From Schistosoma mansoni (lineage: Eukaryota; Platyhelminthes; Trematoda; Strigeidida; Schistosomatidae), in the NCBI RefSeq assembly GCF_000237925.1, contig NW_017386026.1, forward strand, positions 1,798,001 through 1,862,000: 64,000 nucleotides of DNA, written 5' to 3'. The position numbers and the translations under genes were made by a program. Below the pieces are notes generated by a model, which worked only from the letters and a program-made list of their open reading frames with translations, made no database searches and was not told where the DNA came from. Shown here in pieces: positions 52,201 through 61,200 of the stretch; within the stretch, counting starts at the first letter, position 1; the number at the start of each line of letters is the position of its first letter.

Positions 52201-55200
52201 AATCATAACTGAAAATTAAATAGCATACACTATTGATTAAAACTAAATCTTTGTTATATCCTGATGAGGACATAAGTACGGTTAACTCCCAGGACGATTA
52301 CTCTATATATATTCTTATTGTTTAACTGTTAAGTAACTAGATTGTGTATATCTATATTCATCTTATTATAAGCTTTATTTTGACCTATGAATTATTACTG
52401 TAAGATTTACTGTTCCAAATTATGTTCAGTTTATTGATTACTGTATCCCATGTTCACAGCCACATATGGCCTGATCTTGTACAAATATTATTTTCTATTT
52501 TATGATTTGATGCGTTCTGCCTGTCTGTCTGGTATATAAACAGAGTATGCTTGAAATAAATGATTCTCATAGATTCGCATAGCAGAAGCTGCAGTTGATG
52601 TTCTGGACTCGATTGGAAGGGCTAGGCGGACAAGGGACTAATAAGGACGCTAGATTACTCATACTGGTCGAACGTCATTGATTTGTCACAGTGTTAATAT
52701 TAGGGAAGTCGTATTTCGATTGGTGGATAATTCACGTGATAAAAAGCCGGACATAAGATCAATAACGAATTAGCATACGTTCTATTATATTTTTTTATAA
52801 AGTCATAACAGTCTTGATTTGTTATTTTACAACTTTGTATTTTTAGGCAATAATACTAATACTCAGGTGAATAACATAAATGTTAGAATTTGTTCAAATG
52901 TTAAGGATCTAGTCAATTTCTATCTTAACTTTTATTCATTATATGATGATACTAACGAAGTCAAGAAAAAGTTGGAATTCACCAAAACATCCCATAAGAC
53001 ATGCGTAGAGGTAAGATTTTTGTTTTTGTTGTTGTCATTCAAGGAAAGGTTACTTTGCATTATTTTCAAGACCATGTTCGCTCTTATTAGATGGTAGTTG
53101 CTGCAGGTCTTTTGGAATAATTTAATATCATCTATCACATGACCACTATTAACCAAATCTGATAAAGCAGAACTTCGTATCGATTTTGTCTGACTATTTA
53201 CAAACCATCCAAGGAGGCTTACTCATAATCTAAACCTCACGATGGTACGCCCGAGTGTTCTACCGTATACCTTAGTGCTTTCCTAATAGAGTTCGATCTT
53301 GTCTCTTAAATATAGCGCAAGCCAACGACTTTAGTGTCTATGTATGTTCAAATTACTTTTGCCAACTAGATTTCGATAGTTTGTGATGATCTTAATTGTT
53401 CAATCATTAATCTCTACTTTTATCTATAAGTCACTACTAGTTATGATTCCCCATTTAACTGAAGGTTAGTTTGACTGCCTGTCTGTCTAATGTATTCGGT
53501 AATTTGATTATTGTGTCCGTATAAATTAGATATTTACAACTCATTATTATATGACATGTGGGAAAGAATATAACTTTTATAATTTGTCCTCAATAATGTT
53601 TCTTTTATGAACAAGGAAAATGATGTCAGTGAATTCTGGATCATTTAGGTTGAAATTTCGGTTTATACTAATAAGGGCCGACACTAATAAAGTCGAGCAC
53701 TGGAAGGGAGTTAAATATTTTCGATTTACTATCTGTTGTGGAAAACTTCCCTAAAACGAACAATATGGTGAAGAGGTCTCACAGAAGCTTTAGCGAACTT
53801 ATTGGTGCTGCTTATCCAAGTATATGAAAATGTACTGATGCTCTAAATGGATTGAAAATCGAACAGTTTGTTGCAGGGATCCAGCAACAAAACTTAAAAA
53901 GAAAGTATACGAAGGTAGAAGTACGTATTAAACTGGTCGTCAAAGATTGAGGAAACAGACTGACACTAGACTACCTACATGGAACAGAACATAATTTGAA
54001 TATGCACATCTAAACATATTAGACTGCGTTTTGAAAATTTTATAATATATGTAACATGTATATCCATACTCCATTGATGTTACCTCCTTTTTGATGTTTT
54101 ATAGTCAGTTAGTTAATATATTGCTAGTATTATTTTATTATAGTAATAAGTCTCCGTTTTAGGCTGAAGAGTTATCAAGGTGTTGGAAAGTCGGGGTCCA
54201 AATTTTAAATGTCTATGCCTCTTGCTTACCTAGACCCGTTACTCCTCGTATTTTGTCTACGAATGTAAAGAGCAATACACAACTTCAAAGATAGAAATAA
54301 TGTTGCGTAACGATCTAAAGTGAAAGAAAAGTTATAGTAAAAAACCAAATGTTGTGAATGATAATTATTTACTTAACGAGTATGAAAAGGATGAATAGAT
54401 CAAAAACATGAAGGTGATAATAACAAATGATTAAAAACCAAAAACATTTAAAGAAAGTTAAAGGAATCAGTCTCTTTTATGAATTTCGATAGAGCAATGA
54501 TCAACAGATCAACTCTGTTTTGTTCTTAAGCCCGGCTTATTATCACGTGATTTATTCACCAATCTAAATACAACTTATTCAACCTTAGTATTGTGATAAA
54601 CCAATGACGTTCGACCGGAATGAGCAGTCTAGCATCCTTATTGATCCTTTGTTCGCCTAGCCCGTCCAGTTGAGTCCAGAACGCCAATGACAGCTTCCAC
54701 TATGCAAGTCATTTATTTCAAACATACTCGGTTTATATACCAGCCAAATGAACCGCGTCACACCATAAAATAGGAAATAACATTTATACAAGATCAAGCC
54801 AAAAGATGGCTGTGAACGTGGGAGACTGTAATCAATAAACTGAACATAATTTAAGAACAGTAAATCATATAATAATAATCTATAGGTCAAAATAAAGCTT
54901 ATAGTAAGAGGAATATAGATATACATAATCGGGTTACTGAACAGCTATACAATGGAAATATATGAATATATATATAATATTAGTCCATTAATAGTTCTCA
55001 GAAGTTACCCGTAATTTAATCTTCACTAGGATATAACAAACTCCATCCTCTCATTGCTGTATAAAAATCTAAAGAAAGTATTGATGATAACCGATTGACT
55101 CTGTGTGAGAAATTAGATATTACAGTCATGATCTGATAATAGCTTGATGCGACGCGTTTGCACACATAGTCATTTGTCTCTTACCATCACGGAAGTTAAT

Positions 55201-58200
55201 AATCGACAAGACAAAAGTACATTATGTTTCGCTAAAGAGCACAAAGGACAGTGTTTTCGAGAATACATTTCATGAAGAATGCCGAGTATAACTTTAATTT
55301 TAAAAGATCATGTTTTTTAGCATTTAAAACTTATTCAATCTGAAATTCACCAAACCTTTTTGAATTATGTTCGTAACCCCCCCCCTAGTTGTTCGAATTG
55401 AATATATGAGATAACATGACTAGGGTAATAAAAATAACAGTTTGTTAGCAAATTCGAAGAATTACAGTATTTGATGAATGTGCACGTTTAGAAAACTACT
55501 TTTTGTTTGGTTGTAGGGCAAAAGAATAGAACGATTTGAATATATTTTAAACTATTAAAAATGTTATTCCTCGTTTCAATGCTCACCTTTATTATGTGCC
55601 TTTTTGATAGTCGCCCTTATTAATCTGCTCCCTTTTGAACGGGTACCTGAAATTTTGAATACTTACCAATATTTTAACATTTTGACTCTTCCGTTTTATG
55701 GTAAAATTTATTTTTGAATCCAAATTTATATTCCGCATCTTTTTTCTCTTTCACTAAACTGCTACTTGAAACCAGTTTATAGCTGATCTTCTGTGTTGTG
55801 ACCTTGAAGATGCTGAGCACTGTTTACAGTTATATGATGTTTGTGGTTCGATTCTACCTAGTAGTTCCAGTTCTGTTGAGAAACCACTTTCTATACAAAT
55901 GTTTCTTAACTCATTCCGATATGCGTTCATTTCAAATAATGAAAGTGAAAATGCATCCCAAGATTCACCAGAGCATAATACTAAATATGTAAAACAGTTT
56001 CACCTACCAATAATTCGTTCAGATAATTGTCGTAAAACATTAACAGATATCGGTAAGCTCTATTAAATTTTGTTGATAAACTTATTTTGTCTCGAATAGG
56101 AGAATTGTGGCAAGCAGTGGAATCCAGGTCAAATGTTTCGTTCTGTCGGGACTCATCATCTGGATGTGCCTAAATCCTATGACCCTTCGTTTCAAACACC
56201 CAACTTTTTATCCATCGAGCTACTGTGGTATTAAATTCGAGTCCCAATATGAACATCAACACTGAGATCTAGGTACATTCAACTGACGAGTACGAACTAG
56301 GATATGTTTGAAGTCTTAGATTTCACTACTAGCCACAAACAATCTCCTTTAAATAATGTGTGACATAATTGTTATGCCAACGCGATCTATACCGAATGTA
56401 CATGTGATTAAAAGGATTGATCGAAATTCAGACCTGATTACCAATGACAGAACAACTTAAATACTTACTCATAATGATATGTCTTATTGCTTTTTAACAT
56501 TTATAGATTCGTAATTATTAAATAATAATGTTATTGAGTCATTGAGTATAAAAGATGGGATACGTGGTCAAGACTACGGTGAAATGAGTAATTTGATATG
56601 TTGTTTTAATACACAGAAATTAAACTTAAATTAGTAGATTACCAAAGCGTCTACCGTAATAAATCTGTAGAATTTCCCTTTTTAGTTAAAAGATTTTTTC
56701 TGTTAAAACATATAATGATTACTGACAATGACGAACTGTATTCATTGCAAACGAAAAATGCCCTAAAATTATAACATTGAAGAATTTAGATTTTTTAAAC
56801 AATTGTTTGTTACTAAGTGTTCGTTGTACTTAACTAACTCTTAAGGAGACATATATAACTTGGTTAGTTCACCGACAACATCTTTGATACTGTGAGATAT
56901 TGAATAATATCATTTCGAACTTCTGAGGAGATTACAGTTTCGTTTGTCTACTGAGTTTATTCTAACGAACACTATGTTGATCATTTGTTTTCTGTAATGA
57001 TTTTAAAAAAGAATACTTACCGTGATGAAAAAAGTATGTTGAATGTATTCTGTAGTAAATATATTCTGACTTGTTTGAATATGCATTCACTGGTTTGTTG
57101 TTTTAACCTGGTTTCAGGGTCATTTATTTTTAGACCTTATATGAATGGTTTGCAAAATTTCACTTCTTTCCAAACAATTATTGAATCATCTGATTTGGAT
57201 CCCAAATTACTTTTGGTATGTTTCTTTTGCTTTTTTCCCCCTTTAAATCATACTCCTAATAGCTTGTCATACAAGTTTCCAACGTTTTTTGTATCATAAT
57301 TCTGAATTGTTTCAACACCTAACTATAAGTATTGGCTATATAAATTGTTAATTTTTCTTCCATTGAAGATTGGGCGAGCATCGAAAACTGGTGACAATAA
57401 TCCCAGTTACTTGAACTTTTGAAATTGGGATTTTAAGTATCATTACCAAGGTTTGATTCAATAATTTCAAATAAATTGAGGATTGGATAAATTGCAAATA
57501 ATAAGAATAATGATTTATTTATAACATCCCATTGAGTAGAAGGTTAAATTTCTGATGTTTCATGGTTTAGCTAACAAACATATAAATAAATGGATTAAAC
57601 CAACACATGTTAACCTGGTAAATGTGTCCATCGATCCAATTTGACTCAATATATCATCAGAGCATAATAAAATTATTAAACTGAGTACCGAAATAGTAAT
57701 GGTAATATTAGTGTGAATGATAACAACAAGCATTTGACATGTCGAATATTATCTCCTACTAACACGACTCAATCCTACTGACGATAACTCCGTAGACTAA
57801 TTCCACGTTTCGGATTAGTTGTCTCTAGTTTTCTTTCAACATATTCCTACATCAGACAACATCGTACATCGAAGTGGATAGTGGTTGAGCATATTTAATT
57901 CCGATTCTAATCGATTCAATCGAACAACAGTCAAAATCTCATCAATCGATCTATTGTTTTTGTCTAGTACGCTGAGTGTAACCACAACATTGCTCACTTG
58001 TTGTTCCTGACATAAATAACCGATTATTCGGAGACATCGACAATCGAATGCTGATAACCTATGAATGTCATCTACTTTTAAGGCTCTTGTTTCATAGGTA
58101 GTACAGGTTTATGTACTTGCCTTCACACCATATTCTTTTTCTATGGTCTGGTGACATTGCTCAGCTCATCGATATCAAGTAGGGGAAACAGAGTTTTATC

Positions 58201-61200
58201 CTTTGATCTGGTGATTAAAATTCTGAGTCTTTTCATCAATAATCTACCGCTTAACAGAGAAATTTGTTAGGAACTTTCTTATTCAATTTTTTTATAAATA
58301 TCATAACATGTACATAGTAAGAGAGAGAGAAAGATGTAACGTATAAAATATTTATTACCTCTCAGTCATTATATCTTAGTTCAGTCTCCTAGTAGAACTA
58401 CATTTTTACCTTGCTGTAATACACACATTGACAAGTGATAATCACGAACAGTTTCTAACATACTATCAACCAATAAAATTTTCCCTTTTTCTTTTGAATA
58501 TTTTTTTTCTTTTCAAAAACTTTTAGTTCTCTTTCACCTTGTTCATGTTGAATGAAGATAACTACTTAAATTTACCAATTTTAATTGATCGAATACATCA
58601 CATGTATTGTTATATAATTTATCGAATTCTAGTCGAATTATTATCGTTACTACCAGAGGCAGTAAAAGAAGACGGAAATAATGATGGTGAAGAAAACAGT
58701 AACAAAGGAAAATGCATAAGTGGAAATGTAAAAAATCAAACAAATTTTCTTGACTTTCTTGATATAAAATATACTAAATCAAAACAGCTTTATTCAATGT
58801 TGTTCGAGTTAACATTTAAACAAATATACAGTTACTGTTTGGATAGTTATCATTTATCATCTGCTTATTTAATTGCATTAGTAATACGTTGTATACTCTT
58901 TCAAATATGGCAAACATTTGAATCAGAAGAAAATATTTTAAAAGTTTTATATGATTATACACAAGTAAGTTGTTTATTACTTTTCATATTCTTGTTAGGT
59001 CATTACTTTCCAATTAATTACATTGTTATTATTAAGTAATCTATGAAATACAAACGTTTAGCAAGAAAATAACAATGAATAATAATTAGGAAACATTTTG
59101 TACCGACTGAGATTAAAATGAAGAACCATAGGATGGAAATTCTATAGTATGAACCTTAAACGCTTGTTATGAAGCTCCGAACTTACTGGTTTCGATCCCT
59201 GGTTCAGTCATGTCCACTACTGTGCGATCCTGTACTAGGATGATTCTGTACTTCTTAGTGAGAAATGTTGTCTAGGGAGTTATCGTCAGTAGGATTGAGT
59301 CGTGTTAGTAGGAGCATGCTGCCTGGTTAGGGTCCGTTAGATTATCATATTCGATTATTGGAGATGTGTGTCAGTTCAAAACTGATCTTAGTGGCCCATA
59401 TGCTCTCTGTCTTTATTTTCCTTCCGACCATAACCCTCAGAATTTCTCGATACATTTTTTCTTTTCGAATCATTTTTCCAATGAACGGTTGCAGTATAAT
59501 TGGATATTACCATTATTTATACTTCTTATTTATTCAACTTGCTTATTTCACCTCATTGTGCTTACTGGGTAAAAGAACTTGGAATCACGAAAAAATGTTC
59601 AGGCTATGTATGTAATATTATATGTCTTTCGTTATTTACCTACCTATAGCTCAATATTGTTATAAATTTTTCTAAAATTACTTGTTTTACAGCGCCCAGA
59701 ATTCACAATACACAGTTCTTCTGGAAATTTCAGTGAAATTGGTAGTGATTCTGCTAGTCAAGAACTTCATCTTAACAAAAATACAATTGATACTGAACTT
59801 CATTCTCTAAACATGTCTTCAGAATTGTTCGACTGTTTGACGTCAAATTTACAACATCTTGTAGATAAATGGCATCAAACTTGCGCTCAACTGGAAGATA
59901 TATTAACTGTTGGACTTATTCTGTTATGTCCGATGAATCTAAAGAAAGAGTTCCAAGATTCTCATCATTCTTATCCATATACGTTTTATTTTAATTTGAG
60001 ATATGTTTTAACTCATGGTCGTTGTAAGTTAAAATTATTGTTGTTTGTTTTCTGTTTTTATGAAACAATTTTTTTATTAAGGTAAAAAATAGCTGGCAGT
60101 AGATTGTTTCAATTTTCCATGTATTAGTAATCCATTAATGTAATTATTCCTAACCTAGAAAACTCGTCAACACCATCGTCTCTAATATAATAGTTAATGT
60201 TCCACAGTGATGTTGTGGTGTGGTCTACTTATATCCTTATAAGTAGTATATGATGATGGTCAGACATAGAATGTATTTTGGCAGAAGAATGATAAGGAAA
60301 GAACTGAAATGAAGCGCAATTGGTAGGAAAATGCATGAACAATGAAATTAGAGAAGATGGATTGATATTTACAGAGAGAACAGTGGAGAGTGAGACGATT
60401 GATTGTTATTTTGCAAGTTAACTGTTTGCTGTATGGTTATCAGATCTTAGTAAGATAGTTTGTAATTTGTGCTTACATACATCCGATTGTCCCCACTCGT
60501 GTTCTTGTTCACTACAATGTATGATCAATATTAAGATATATTTTATCCTATCTAGTGTTAGTTAGCTAGTCATACCTTTTTATGGTTAAATTGATTAAAA
60601 TTCACAACATCAACTTGGTTAGTAAGATTGTACTGGCACTAAAGGATCGGACAGTAGGACAGTGATTACTATCCGAAAACTGACTAGTGTGTTAGCTTAA
60701 TGTTAGTTTTATCAGTTTAATAAGATATTGAAATTATTTGACGTAACTGAGATGATGGTTCATTTATGGTATTGATTCTTTAGTTCTAATCAAATATAAT
60801 ATAGAAGACAAGTGAATAACTGATCGACTGATGAGATGTATGTAAATAAGAAATTAAAGCTAAGGTTTACATGCGAAATTATTCAGCTGAATAAAGACTG
60901 AGTTAAGTGTCAGTTTGTAAATGAATTGTCAAGATTAAGAATTCATGTCACGTCACACTCTATATATAGTTCATTTTTACAGATAGTTCTGTTCTGAAAA
61001 TTCTTTTGGTGACATATTTGATCATAGCGTTAGTGTTGATTTATAGTCTTGAATATCTCAATTGGTTCCAGTTTGTTCAAAAGCTCATATGTCTTGCTAA
61101 TTAAGGGCCGTAAAGTATATGGTACAGCTTAATTTCAGGCTTTATTGTCTATTGCCTTAAATAGTTGAACATGAATTATTTTGATTTTGAACTCAAAATC

